Shown here: one piece after another, positions 33,322-41,235 of the stretch
How positions within the stretch are numbered: position 1 is the stretch's first letter
Layout of the letters: the number at the start of each line of letters is the position of its first letter
Assembly (NCBI GenBank): GCA_013286285.1
Contig: JABDGA010000007.1
Span: 1 to 49,457 of the forward strand
Direction: 5' to 3'
From: Alphaproteobacteria bacterium
GTDB lineage: Bacteria > Pseudomonadota > Alphaproteobacteria > Rickettsiales > JABCZZ01
DNA length: 49,457 bases
Made by a program: the position numbers and the translations under genes
The notes under the pieces: model-generated
Seen by the model: only the letters and a program-made list of their open reading frames with translations
Told to the model about the DNA's origin: nothing
The model's database searches: none

Positions 33322-34086
33322 CTAGAACTGTTTCTTGTTAAAATCCGCCATTGTGGCCAGTATCAGCAGCGGAATGAAGATTACGGTCTGGATGACAAAT
33401 ACTTCCAGGTCAGCTGCATGTTTCGCACCGGAAATCAGCCATTCATCATGGGCAAAGAAGTCAAGGCGCGGCATGATAATCGATACGCCCTTCAGGATAT
33501 ATATGACAATGTTATTCAACCATTGATTCTCAAACAAGAAGGCGGTGCGCGTGGCGGCGATGAAAAATATCATCATGCGCGCCAGAATATAAAAGCCCAT
33601 GCTGGCCAGAACTGCGGCGACGTTACTCCTAAGCGTGAAAGCAGAAAACAATGCGATGGCCACTACCAGCCAGCATTCCAGCAACAAGGAAACCGACCAG
33701 AGGATGAAGCCTTTCCAGTTCACCACGTCCTGCCAAGCAAGTAATACTATAACCGCGGATGCGTGTATCAGCGCTACATAGGCAAATCCTACCCAGTAGG
33801 ACAATATCAGTTTTGTCCGGGTAATCGGGCGCGACAGGAACACATCAATTTCATGCGTATGAAATGCATTATGCAAATGCGAGCATACAAAAATGATAAG
33901 GCCCGTGACGATCATGATCCGCGCCGCGTTGCTGCTGTAGGAGACCGTTAATTCGCGCGTATTGACAGGAGCCGTGGTGCCCAGCATATGGGCAATAACG
34001 CCCGCCGCCAGAATGCCGACCAGTAATACCCAGAACATCCTGTCGCGCCAGGCAGTAAGAAATATATAGCGTATCGTCGATAACAT
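33322..34086 (-). CDS. ABC-2-type membrane permease, lone
   Basis: A 254-residue inner-membrane protein with six hydrophobic segments. It opens with a typical ABC-2 start (MLSTIRYIFLTAWRDRMFWV) and carries the segment HTHEIDVFLSRPITRTKLIL, in which the SRPITR motif between helices 2 and 3 is characteristic of NosY/CcmB-like ABC permeases. No ATPase gene adjoins it, so the partner must be encoded elsewhere. The downstream 65 bases run to the convergent secreted-protein gene. Substrate unknown. Confidence 0.72.
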   Translation of the reverse strand: MLSTIRYIFLTAWRDRMFWVLLVGILAAGVIAHMLGTTAPVNTRELTVSYSSNAARIMIVTGLIIFVCSHLHNAFHTHEIDVFLSRPITRTKLILSYWVGFAYVALIHASAVIVLLAWQDVVNWKGFILWSVSLLLECWLVVAIALFSAFTLRSNVAAVLASMGFYILARMMIFFIAATRTAFLFENQWLNNIVIYILKGVSIIMPRLDFFAHDEWLISGAKHAADLEVFVIQTVIFIPLLILATMADFNKKQF

Positions 34087-34149
34087 AAGACTATTAAATC
34101 ACATGGCAACAGTAACGCAACGGGTACGGTAAACTATAAAACTATTATA

Positions 34150-35250
34150 TCACTGAGAGGGTGACTGATGTAAAGGCACATTTTCATCCGTGGAATCAAA
34201 CCCTTTTTTAAGGGCATTAATGAATGCATTATAGAATATATTGCCAATCGTTGCCCAGATATTTGTTTGAATATTATGTAAACTGCCTTCAAGGGGAATT
34301 GGGGTCGCGAATTGATCGTGCGTATGGTTGGTAAAGAGTGTAATAACGGCAGATACGAAGGATTCCCATACCAGTTTTACGGGATTGGACTCCTTGCGCA
34401 AATCGATGATGGCAATATGCTCTGCCACCGGTTTGATATACCCTGACACTTCATTATCCTTAATAATAAATTTGGAATAGAGGCTAAAATCACCGTCTTT
34501 GAAATCAAATCCTCCATAGGCGTTGCTATAATCGTTTAGGGCGGGGAGATGCACGTCCTCTATTTTGGTCAGTAGCTCCATATCCGGCACCTGCTTAAGA
34601 ATATTCATTTTTCCCCGAATGCTGAGGCTGCCATTGCCAATAGAATCGCCCTCGACGGTAAGGAAGGAGGGCAACGGAGCGGTTCCATTGACGACGTTGC
34701 GAAGATTAGTGATTTCCCCTCGCATATGGTGAATATAAATGTTTACATTGGGGGTGGAGGCGAAATCCTGATAGGAAATTTTACCTTCAGTAAATCGTAC
34801 ACGGTTAATGTCAATAGGCATAAGCTGTTTGATGGGGACTGTCCAATCCACATTTTCACCGGCCTGCCTGACGGTCTTATTGACCGCGAAGTTGATGACC
34901 GGATCTATAAGAGTAACGTCAGATACTATCCTGCCATGCATCAGTGCGCGCCACTGGACAGAGAAATCCGTTACTTCGATGGAAATAAATGGAGTAGGAA
35001 TAGCACCCTCTTTTTTATTCAGCACTAGCTTATTAAGACGATACGCGCCGCGATAGAGGTCGATATCAATGCTTTGCACGGCTCCTTCATACCCATGAAT
35101 GTGATGCAATACATCATTAACGTAACGCAACAGCCAGCCAGCGAAATACGTATGCACCACAATGATTGCCATGAGCAGAATAGCCACTGCGCTACCGGTG
35201 GCGTAATGCTTCCAAGAATAAGCGCGCTGTGTGGCCATGTGTACTGCCAT
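34150..35250 (-). CDS. DUF748 / AsmA-like envelope protein
   Basis: A 366-residue protein. It has a single N-terminal membrane helix (VAILLMAIIVVHTYFAGWLL) followed by repeated beta segments such as IDIDLYRGAYRLNKLVLNKK and SIEVTDFSVQWRALMHGRIV, then VTLIDPVINFAVN, the typical DUF748 (AsmA-like) pattern. Related proteins are anchored in the inner membrane, span the periplasm and are linked to lipid transport or outer-membrane homeostasis. The ATG at 35250 follows AGGAAATGAT. It starts eight bases after the lipoprotein gene, so they form an operon. Length is in the lower range for the family. Confidence 0.8.
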   Translation of the reverse strand: MAVHMATQRAYSWKHYATGSAVAILLMAIIVVHTYFAGWLLRYVNDVLHHIHGYEGAVQSIDIDLYRGAYRLNKLVLNKKEGAIPTPFISIEVTDFSVQWRALMHGRIVSDVTLIDPVINFAVNKTVRQAGENVDWTVPIKQLMPIDINRVRFTEGKISYQDFASTPNVNIYIHHMRGEITNLRNVVNGTAPLPSFLTVEGDSIGNGSLSIRGKMNILKQVPDMELLTKIEDVHLPALNDYSNAYGGFDFKDGDFSLYSKFIIKDNEVSGYIKPVAEHIAIIDLRKESNPVKLVWESFVSAVITLFTNHTHDQFATPIPLEGSLHNIQTNIWATIGNIFYNAFINALKKGFDSTDENVPLHQSPSQ

Positions 35251-35258
35251 ATCATTTC

Positions 35259-35996
35259 CTAACGTGCGATGGCTGGAAGCGTTTTCGGCTGAATGGGTTG
35301 TGAAGAGGTTGAGGGGGCGCCTGAGGCAGGGGAGTATCCGTTTCCATTTATCTCCATATGCGGCTTTGCTTCTTTCTGAGAATCCTCATTCGTTACTATT
35401 TTTTCTGTTTCGGCGTTTTCCGGGAGATAGTCACTATCTGTCCAGGAAATCAGAACAAGCACTGTTTTCTTGATACTATGCGAGAAACCATATTGCGGTT
35501 CCTGTACGGCCACTAGCGTGCCCTTCTTGGAATCGTATGCAGCATAGGCGAATTTGGCTACGCCTTTTTGCTCTTCCTTGCCATAGAAGGATATTTCCGG
35601 GAAAGGGAGGGGAGAAGATGCCAGAGGGATGGGAATATTAAATTGTGGGATGCCAATCATGAAGCTTTTGCGATCCGTAGACAATGCACCGGCGCGGATT
35701 TCGAGAATGATATCGGCGTTCTTTTTATCGTTAGCCAACCGTATGCCGCCTTGTAGCAAATGACTGCGGATGCTGGCTATCGCATATTTACCATCGGTGC
35801 CTTCAAAGTTGCTACTCTCTATAAAGACAGTCTTATCCGCTGGAATCTCTGGCATAAGCTTTTCCGCCGCGCGGTCGGAAGCGGTTGAAATTAACATTTC
35901 TTCGGTTGCAGTGCGTGCGGGATTGGATTGAATATTGGTGGTACAGCTGCTTAAGGTCAGCAGCAGGCAGCTTATAATGATTCCATATTTTATCAT
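35259..35996 (-). CDS. Lipoprotein, possibly DUF6655 family
   Basis: A 245-residue lipoprotein (signal KYGIIISCLLLTLSSC; lipobox LSSC). The mature part includes TTNIQSNPARTATEEMLIST, KTVFIESSNFEGTDGKYAIA, ADIILEIRAGALSTDRKSFM and a C-terminal Pro/Ser-rich tail. I associate the N-terminal TTNI-x5-ARTATEE-LL pattern with DUF6655, without certainty. Function unknown. It is the first gene of a two-gene operon with the DUF748 gene, so a shared envelope role is likely. The ribosome site is weak. Confidence 0.7.
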   Translation of the reverse strand: MIKYGIIISCLLLTLSSCTTNIQSNPARTATEEMLISTASDRAAEKLMPEIPADKTVFIESSNFEGTDGKYAIASIRSHLLQGGIRLANDKKNADIILEIRAGALSTDRKSFMIGIPQFNIPIPLASSPLPFPEISFYGKEEQKGVAKFAYAAYDSKKGTLVAVQEPQYGFSHSIKKTVLVLISWTDSDYLPENAETEKIVTNEDSQKEAKPHMEINGNGYSPASGAPSTSSQPIQPKTLPAIAR

Positions 35997-36064
35997 GCGG
36001 GATCCAATGTTTAAAAGTATAAAGATTACTTGGTAGTGTCTCCGTTTGAATTTTTCATCTCGTC

Positions 36065-36138
36065 ATGCCTGCGAAGGCAGGCATCTCTGTATAAATGCAA
36101 TCCTTTTTTGCGAGAGGGATTCCCGCCTTCGCGGGAAT
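36065..36138. repeat. Two REP-like hairpins
   Basis: ATGCCTGC/GCAGGCAT with GAAG loop (36065-36084) and ATTCCCGC/GCGGGAAT with CTTC loop (36119-36138). Together with the 101-bp repeat they make the 440-base space after the DUF6655-like gene largely repetitive. Confidence 0.75.
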
Positions 36139-36247
36139 GACACGGCATAAGAACGGGGCAAGTTGGAATTTGAAATTGAGATATTACCGATTACTTAAAG
36201 AACATTTGCTCTATATCTATACTCATTCGCCTAAATAAAAAGAGATC

Positions 36248-36348
36248 GTCATACCGCTGCTTGACAGCGGTATCTCATGGAGAAAGCCTGAGATTCCGGC
36301 TTTCGCCGGAATGACGGATATGTATTGGAATTTGGGCAAGTGAGTATA
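36248..36348. repeat. 101-bp dispersed palindromic repeat, copy 2
   Basis: Identical to 9114-9214, same orientation, 27 kb away. Contains the same two hairpins. Confidence 0.9.
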
Positions 36349-36438
36349 GGAGCTGAAATTACTAAACGAGAATTGCCATCCCTATGCTCTACTGGCATGA
36401 CAATTTTTTGGATTGCCTGTATACATAGCCATAGCTTC

Positions 36439-36612
36439 TTAGAAGCTATAACTTCTTAGCAATTGGAACTCTTCTTCTTCCGCTAAGGTATGGTTGTCTT
36501 CTATTAAAAGATCATCCATACAATCGTTTATATTATCGTCACCCGCAAATTCTTCCTGGAGCATCATCAATGCTTCGTCGAGTTGTGCCAGCGGCTCATA
36601 TATAGTATGCAT
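36439..36612 (-). CDS. Small acidic protein, 57 aa
   Basis: ATG at 36612 with a strong AAGGAG five bases upstream. The product begins MHTIYEPLAQLDEALMMLQE and is very acidic (DDNINDCMDD; EEEEF), helical and without membrane segments. No family recognised. The ribosome site, codon pattern and stop right after a helical stretch suggest a real gene rather than chance. Its neighbours are repeats on both sides, so no operon context helps. Confidence 0.55.
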   Translation of the reverse strand: MHTIYEPLAQLDEALMMLQEEFAGDDNINDCMDDLLIEDNHTLAEEEEFQLLRSYSF

Positions 36613-36702
36613 ATATTCTCCTTAGATTAGGTTTATCCATTCCTGTTATAGTGGAGAGGAATGTCTTACCTAACCAAAAGCAGAATAAATTTTCCATCTG
36701 AC

Positions 36703-36834
36703 TTCCCAATTACTATTATCGCTTGGTTCACAAACAACAGTACTGCGCTTCCGCTGCTCATATACTGTAACGTACGCTCCGCGCCGGTTCTTCTCATAAT
36801 CCGTTTTTTCGCTGACGCGATAGCGTAATTTGAA
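36703..36834. repeat. Nested inverted-repeat element C
   Basis: The core CTGCGCTTCCGCTGCTCATA, AACGTACGCTCCG, CGGTTCTTCTC and ATCCGTTTTTTCGCTG match element A closely and B more loosely. The outer arms (CCAATTACTATTATCGC and GCGATAGCGTAATT) are imperfect inverted repeats. It lies 62 bases after the stop of the KdpD-like kinase gene. Confidence 0.6.
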
Positions 36835-36896
36835 GTGCGTTATTGGAATGTAATGTCTCGATAGGTTATTCACGTATTTTAAAGCTCTACATACAC

Positions 36897-38882
36897 CTAT
36901 GCGTATTTCTTAGCACTGCCTGCTACGCGCCACTGAGGAATATGCAGGGTGAATATGGCGCCGCCTTCAGGATGGTTGGCCACTTTTATCGAACCTCCCT
37001 GCGCTTCTATGACGCTTTTGCAGATCGCAAGCCCAAGACCGGTGCCGGCAATTTGCGAGTCACGCATCTGCAGGCGTGCATATTTATCGAAGATGCGCTC
37101 CATTTTTTCCGGCGGAATGCCGCCGCCATGATCGCGTACCTCATAGTAAAACCCTTTATCCTTATCCGTCATCATCCGCAGTTCAATCGTGGTGCCGGAA
37201 GAGGTGTATTTGCAGGCATTATCGACGATATTCTGCAGCACCTGCCCAGTCATCATGGAATCCATATAGACCTCGGTCTTTTCCTCATAGGCGTGCAGGA
37301 CAATTTTGTGATTGCGCAGCCGGTACTCTAACCGTTTTAGAACCTCATCCACCGGAGTCCTGGGATCATACCAGTTTTGCTTGAAATGGATTTTTTTGCT
37401 CTCCAGCCGGGTCATGTCGAGGATATTGGTAATGAAGCTGTCGAGGCGCTCGGCTTCGCCAAGCGCAGTCTCGATAAGCGCGGTACGCTTCTTGTCGTCA
37501 AGCTGGTTGCGGCGGCTATGATAGATATTGAGCGCGCCGATGATAGAGGCAAGCGGCGTCTTTAAATCATGCGAAACGCTGGAAAGCAGCATGGAACGCA
37601 GTTTTTCCCGCTCCTCGCTGATGCGTGTGGTTTCCATGGTGCGCGCCAGCTCGATATTTTCTATGATCGTGGCCATCTGGTCCGCGATGGTCATCAGCAT
37701 CTCGCCGAACCAGACATAAATCTGTGAGCGGTTATTAGGCTTCACCCCTATGACACCAATGGTTCCGCTTTGTGCCAGCATGGGGTTGAACCGCCAGGCG
37801 GAATCACGGAAAGAGGGCGAGCCTAGCCCGGTTATTTTCATCTCTTTCCAACATAGCTCCAGTGCTTTTACATCGGCATCCCTTAATATGATATCATGGG
37901 GATAGGTGAGTTCAATTCCTTCGGGATTAATGGCAGGTGGAAGAAAAAAAGCGACTTCTATCTTAAGCGTCCGCGCCAGATGATCGCATAGCTTTTCCAG
38001 CGCCTGCTGACGTGATGCCACCCCCGAAGTGATCCGGTAGAGATTGAATAAGACCTGCATGCTGAGTTCACGTCTGGCGGATTTTTCGGCAACGTTGCGC
38101 GTCTGGCTAGTAAAAAAAGAGATAAGAAAGGCGGCGGAAAGAAAAATGCCCATATTCAGCAGATCGGTGACGCTGGTGAAACTGTTCTGGTAATAAGGAG
38201 CAGTAAAAAAATAATTTATGGCGAAGAAGCTTGTCACCGATGCAACCAGCCCGGGTATAAGACCGAAGCGCCCGGCGGAAAACGCGCAGGCGATCATGAA
38301 TAACAGTCCGATGTTCTGGGTATTGATACGGAACAGGGCAGGGGAAAGAAAGTAGCGCAATGCAAGCGCTCCAAGGTAAGCGACGCCGACGCTACATAAT
38401 GCGTACAGTATATGCCGGAAGTGAAACATACGGAAGCGTTCCAGCAGAGAATAGCGGTATTGGCCGGAAACCTGGAGCACTTCCACTGGAATGCGTTTTT
38501 TATATGCGTAGCCTGCAATGGTTTCCGATACAGTACGGCGGATTCGGAATATGCGGTGATATTCCATGCCGCTTACGATCAGGAGCGCGATCTGATTTTT
38601 TTCTTCCTCCAGCATTTTGGCAGCGGCGCTTTCAGCGTTAGTGGCGGTGATATGCATGGTTTCCCCGCCCATTTGCGCGGCAAGCGTCAACAAGCGGAGC
38701 ATGCGCTCCTGTGTGCCGTTATTTGCGGGGGCTGCCTGAGTCAGGGTTTCTACAAAAACAATCCGCCACCTGCCACCCATCTGCAATGCGCGGTTACGCG
38801 CGATGCGCAGCATGACAGTTGCCCTTGGATGATCCTCAAGGCAAGCAATCACTAAGTTCCGATGCAGGGATGTTTCTTCCAT
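36897..38882 (-). CDS. KdpD-like (DUF4118) histidine kinase lacking the KdpD N-terminal domain
   Basis: A 661-residue kinase. Residues 1-140 resemble a UspA-like domain (RNLVIACLEDHPRATVMLRI; LIVSGMEYHRIFRIRRTVSE). Four closely spaced helices (about 155-265, containing FSAGRFGLIPGLVASVTSFF) form the DUF4118 domain of KdpD. A GAF-like domain follows (about 290-410), then HisKA (SSVSHDLKTPLASIIGAL) and HATPase (NIVDNACKYTSSG, DHGGGIPPE, GTGLGLAICKSV). The KdpD N-terminal ATP-binding sensor (Walker motif) is missing, and neither kdpE nor kdpFABC is nearby. It may sense potassium, turgor or something else. AAGG lies just before the ATG. Confidence 0.87.
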   Translation of the reverse strand: MEETSLHRNLVIACLEDHPRATVMLRIARNRALQMGGRWRIVFVETLTQAAPANNGTQERMLRLLTLAAQMGGETMHITATNAESAAAKMLEEEKNQIALLIVSGMEYHRIFRIRRTVSETIAGYAYKKRIPVEVLQVSGQYRYSLLERFRMFHFRHILYALCSVGVAYLGALALRYFLSPALFRINTQNIGLLFMIACAFSAGRFGLIPGLVASVTSFFAINYFFTAPYYQNSFTSVTDLLNMGIFLSAAFLISFFTSQTRNVAEKSARRELSMQVLFNLYRITSGVASRQQALEKLCDHLARTLKIEVAFFLPPAINPEGIELTYPHDIILRDADVKALELCWKEMKITGLGSPSFRDSAWRFNPMLAQSGTIGVIGVKPNNRSQIYVWFGEMLMTIADQMATIIENIELARTMETTRISEEREKLRSMLLSSVSHDLKTPLASIIGALNIYHSRRNQLDDKKRTALIETALGEAERLDSFITNILDMTRLESKKIHFKQNWYDPRTPVDEVLKRLEYRLRNHKIVLHAYEEKTEVYMDSMMTGQVLQNIVDNACKYTSSGTTIELRMMTDKDKGFYYEVRDHGGGIPPEKMERIFDKYARLQMRDSQIAGTGLGLAICKSVIEAQGGSIKVANHPEGGAIFTLHIPQWRVAGSAKKYA

Positions 38883-39265
38883 TCTATACCTTGCTTTATC
38901 CCCTTGAGATTAACATATTACCTGCGATATGGTGACGGATAGCATATAAAAACTCTATACATACTTTGCCTGAGAATGGCGGAAATGCTGATATATTTCT
39001 TCTTCTTTCCTGTATGTATATGGGAGAGTCTAATAATACGGAACTTTCTATATTATTAATAGAAATTTATATTTGTCTATATATTTGTCTGGCTCCACGC
39101 ATTTCCTAACCTGAAGGGTAGGAAAAAAGAGGGGCGGGTATGCACTTCGGCGTGATAACCCTCAGCACCAGCGCTTGTGCGGCGGCCTCTCACGTATTCA
39201 CGGGATTGATTAACCGTCTGCAGTATAGTACATAGTGTCTTTATTATTTTTTCAGGGCAACATTC
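38883..39265. other. Intergenic space without a supported gene
   Basis: 383 bases between divergent genes (KdpD-like kinase and the lipoprotein). A short hairpin with CCTA/TAGG ends lies near 39105-39122. A weak open frame on the minus strand has no ribosome site. Promoters for both neighbours must lie here, but I cannot place them. Confidence 0.5.
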
Positions 39266-40099
39266 ATGCAAACTAGCGTTTATCGTGCTATAGCGCCTTT
39301 CCTTATTCTTTTTGTTTTATTGTCTGCATTGTGCTCTTGTGTCACCACCCCCCCTCTTTCCAAGGGGCAGCCTCCAAAAGGAATAGTGAAGAAAGAAGCC
39401 AAAAAAGCATTATCGCCCGCCTCCATGCCAGAACCGGCCCCCGAAAAAGCGCATTATCTGATGACCGCCTATGTGAAGCAGCTTTCGCTGGCCAGAATTA
39501 TGGCAGAGAAAAATACTGCGGATAACATTATGCTTAGATCCCGGCTGTCGGCTGTTGAAGGGTTTGTTGCCGAGCAACAGGAAAGCACGCTTTTCGAGCC
39601 GGTTATTATCGTGTCTTACCATCTGAAGAAAAAGCAAGATATCCACCAGCTTATTGCGCCTTTCAAAATGTCGAGCCATATTTCGGAGTTTCCGGATCTG
39701 CTGGAGGTGCTCTCGCAGCTTCAGGAAACGGACTATACCTTGCAGGATGTACACCCGGCGATTCTGGTTAACCTGCCCGCAAGGGATCTGAAATTCCCGG
39801 CAAATGACGTTGCACAAACCAAAGCCATGCTGGAACGGGAGGTAAATATGCTGCTGCGTGACCGATCCTCGCTTACGGACTCGGATGAAGCGCGTGTACA
39901 GTTAAGCCTGCTGCGATTCTTTATTACGTTCCATATACGTGACGCTGCTTACCTGGCGGCGGAAAATGCAAAGCAGTCGCTGGCGGCGGCGGAGAATAAT
40001 GCAAAGGATTTTAGTGCGATTAACGAACTCTCCGCCGAACTCGACCGATTAGAGAACCAGCTGCACCGTGAGATGCCTTTTACGATAAAGGCTTTTTAA
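39266..40099 (+). CDS. Putative lipoprotein, 277 aa
   Basis: N-terminal signal RAIAPFLILFVLLSALCSC with lipobox LCSC, a Pro-rich linker, then a helical domain (KAHYLMTAYVKQLSLARIMA; AQTKAMLEREVNMLLRDRSS; ARVQLSLLRFFITFHIRDAA). The C-terminus, rich in Ala, Glu and Asn, is predicted helical, perhaps coiled coil. No family recognised. AGGG precedes the ATG. It runs alone on the plus strand, convergent with the RutE-like gene after 15 bases. Anchoring in the outer membrane is likely. Confidence 0.65.
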   Translation: MQTSVYRAIAPFLILFVLLSALCSCVTTPPLSKGQPPKGIVKKEAKKALSPASMPEPAPEKAHYLMTAYVKQLSLARIMAEKNTADNIMLRSRLSAVEGFVAEQQESTLFEPVIIVSYHLKKKQDIHQLIAPFKMSSHISEFPDLLEVLSQLQETDYTLQDVHPAILVNLPARDLKFPANDVAQTKAMLEREVNMLLRDRSSLTDSDEARVQLSLLRFFITFHIRDAAYLAAENAKQSLAAAENNAKDFSAINELSAELDRLENQLHREMPFTIKAF

Positions 40100-40114
40100 C
40101 AAGGACTGCCTTTA

Positions 40115-40696
40115 TCACATAATCTTGCACGCTTCATCAAATTCCAGCCTTGGTGAGCGTGGTGGCAGTTTGCTTGTATCTCCATAGCCCAGATTGCAGA
40201 GAAAGTTGGATTTGATTTGGGTGCCCTTGAAAAATTCAGCATCGACCTTGTCATTATCAAAGCCTGACATCGGCCCGCAATTGAGTCCCAGCATCCGCGC
40301 CGCTAATATGAAGTATGCACCCTGCAGCGATCCGTTGCGAAATGCGGTTGTCTTAATCAATGCCTCATTGCCGGCGAACCAGGATTTTGCATCCGTATGT
40401 GGAAAAAGTTTTGGCAGCAGGTTATAAAATTCCATATCATATCCGATAATAGCAGTTACCGGCGCAGCCATGGTTTTCTCTACATTCCCCGAAGAAAGGC
40501 AGGGCCTGAGCCGTTCTTTTGCCGCATGCGATTTTACGAATGTGATCCGCATCGGAGAAGAGTTGGCGCTGGTCGGCCCCCATTTGGCAAGATTATATAC
40601 CTGTTGCAGCAGCGTATCATCCACCTGCCTGTCCCGCCAGTGGCTATGCGTGCGTGCAGTGTAAAAAACAAGATCGAAGATTTTGTCGTCAGTCAT
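40115..40696 (-). CDS. rutE: RutE-like nitroreductase-family malonic semialdehyde reductase
   Basis: A 193-residue flavoprotein. It matches E. coli RutE along its length: [100 protein letters not shown] and [20 protein letters not shown]. RutE reduces malonic semialdehyde to 3-hydroxypropionate in the Rut pyrimidine pathway. No other rut gene is in the window, so the role may be a general semialdehyde or quinone reductase. The start at 40696 was chosen because homology begins at once and GGAG lies upstream; the longer frame extends 74 residues into a hairpin-rich leader. Confidence 0.9.
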   Translation of the reverse strand: MTDDKIFDLVFYTARTHSHWRDRQVDDTLLQQVYNLAKWGPTSANSSPMRITFVKSHAAKERLRPCLSSGNVEKTMAAPVTAIIGYDMEFYNLLPKLFPHTDAKSWFAGNEALIKTTAFRNGSLQGAYFILAARMLGLNCGPMSGFDNDKVDAEFFKGTQIKSNFLCNLGYGDTSKLPPRSPRLEFDEACKIM

Positions 40697-40755
40697 CGTA
40701 AAACATCTCCATTTTATGCTTCCATTTTGATACAATTTGAGGATAAATAATACAT

Positions 40756-40789
40756 ATGCGCATCGCAACTCTTTAGTTGCGATGCGCAT
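40756..40789. repeat. Perfect 15-bp hairpin in a divergent intergenic space
   Basis: ATGCGCATCGCAACT and its exact complement with loop CTTT, 60 bases before the RutE-like start. No T-run follows on either side, so a terminator is unlikely. Confidence 0.75.
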
Positions 40790-40840
40790 GTCAAACTCTG
40801 CGCTGAAAGCACGGGGTTTGCGCCGCGTAGCAGGCGAGAC

Positions 40841-40869
40841 GCATATCAAGAGTGCTGCTCTTGGTATGC
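40841..40869. repeat. 12-bp hairpin in the same space
   Basis: GCATATCAAGAG and CTCTTGGTATGC with loop TGCTG (one G-U pair on the plus strand). A smaller CGCC/GGCG hairpin lies between it and the previous one. It ends 69 bases before the next plus-strand gene. Confidence 0.65.
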
Positions 40870-40938
40870 AAAAGCTACATAAACTACGCTGAATATCTGC
40901 TGAAGAATACGTGTTCAATAATCCAGGAAGGATACGTT

Positions 40939-41223
40939 ATGAACAACAGCTTCCAGAAGCCGCCGCTCTCCCAATTGCATTCCGACTTTGGCCCCGTACA
41001 CATCATGTACGATAATGCCGTATTTGTCCCCCAGAAAAGCCGTTTTGAGATATTGCCGCCGAAAGAATTTAGGACGCTCATTGAGGCAATCCGATATGCT
41101 TTTAATAGCCCCAACTTCAAAAGCATGTACCTGACATGGAGCGACCCGGAATCCGGCATTTTATGGCGCTGGGATCATAAAGAGTTGGAACGGGAATGCA
41201 AGAAACTGGTGCTCGAAGTGTAG
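40939..41223 (+). CDS. Hypothetical protein, 94 aa
   Basis: Begins MNNSFQKPPLSQLHSDFGPV and ends WRWDHKELERECKKLVLEV. Soluble, with a mid-region PPKEFRTLIEAIRYAFNSPN. No family recognised. AGGAAGGA lies before the ATG, and 12 bases separate its stop from the convergent icd gene. A longer frame starting upstream lacks a ribosome site. Confidence 0.6.
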   Translation: MNNSFQKPPLSQLHSDFGPVHIMYDNAVFVPQKSRFEILPPKEFRTLIEAIRYAFNSPNFKSMYLTWSDPESGILWRWDHKELERECKKLVLEV

Positions 41224-41235
41224 GGAAGGGAGGAG

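Noticed and set aside
36670-36873. 67-aa minus-strand frame
   Set aside because: It is built largely from repeat element C and its flanks, with no ribosome site or recognisable protein features.
39077-39271. 64-aa minus-strand frame
   Set aside because: It has no ribosome site, overlaps the start of the lipoprotein gene on the other strand, and shows no protein-like features.
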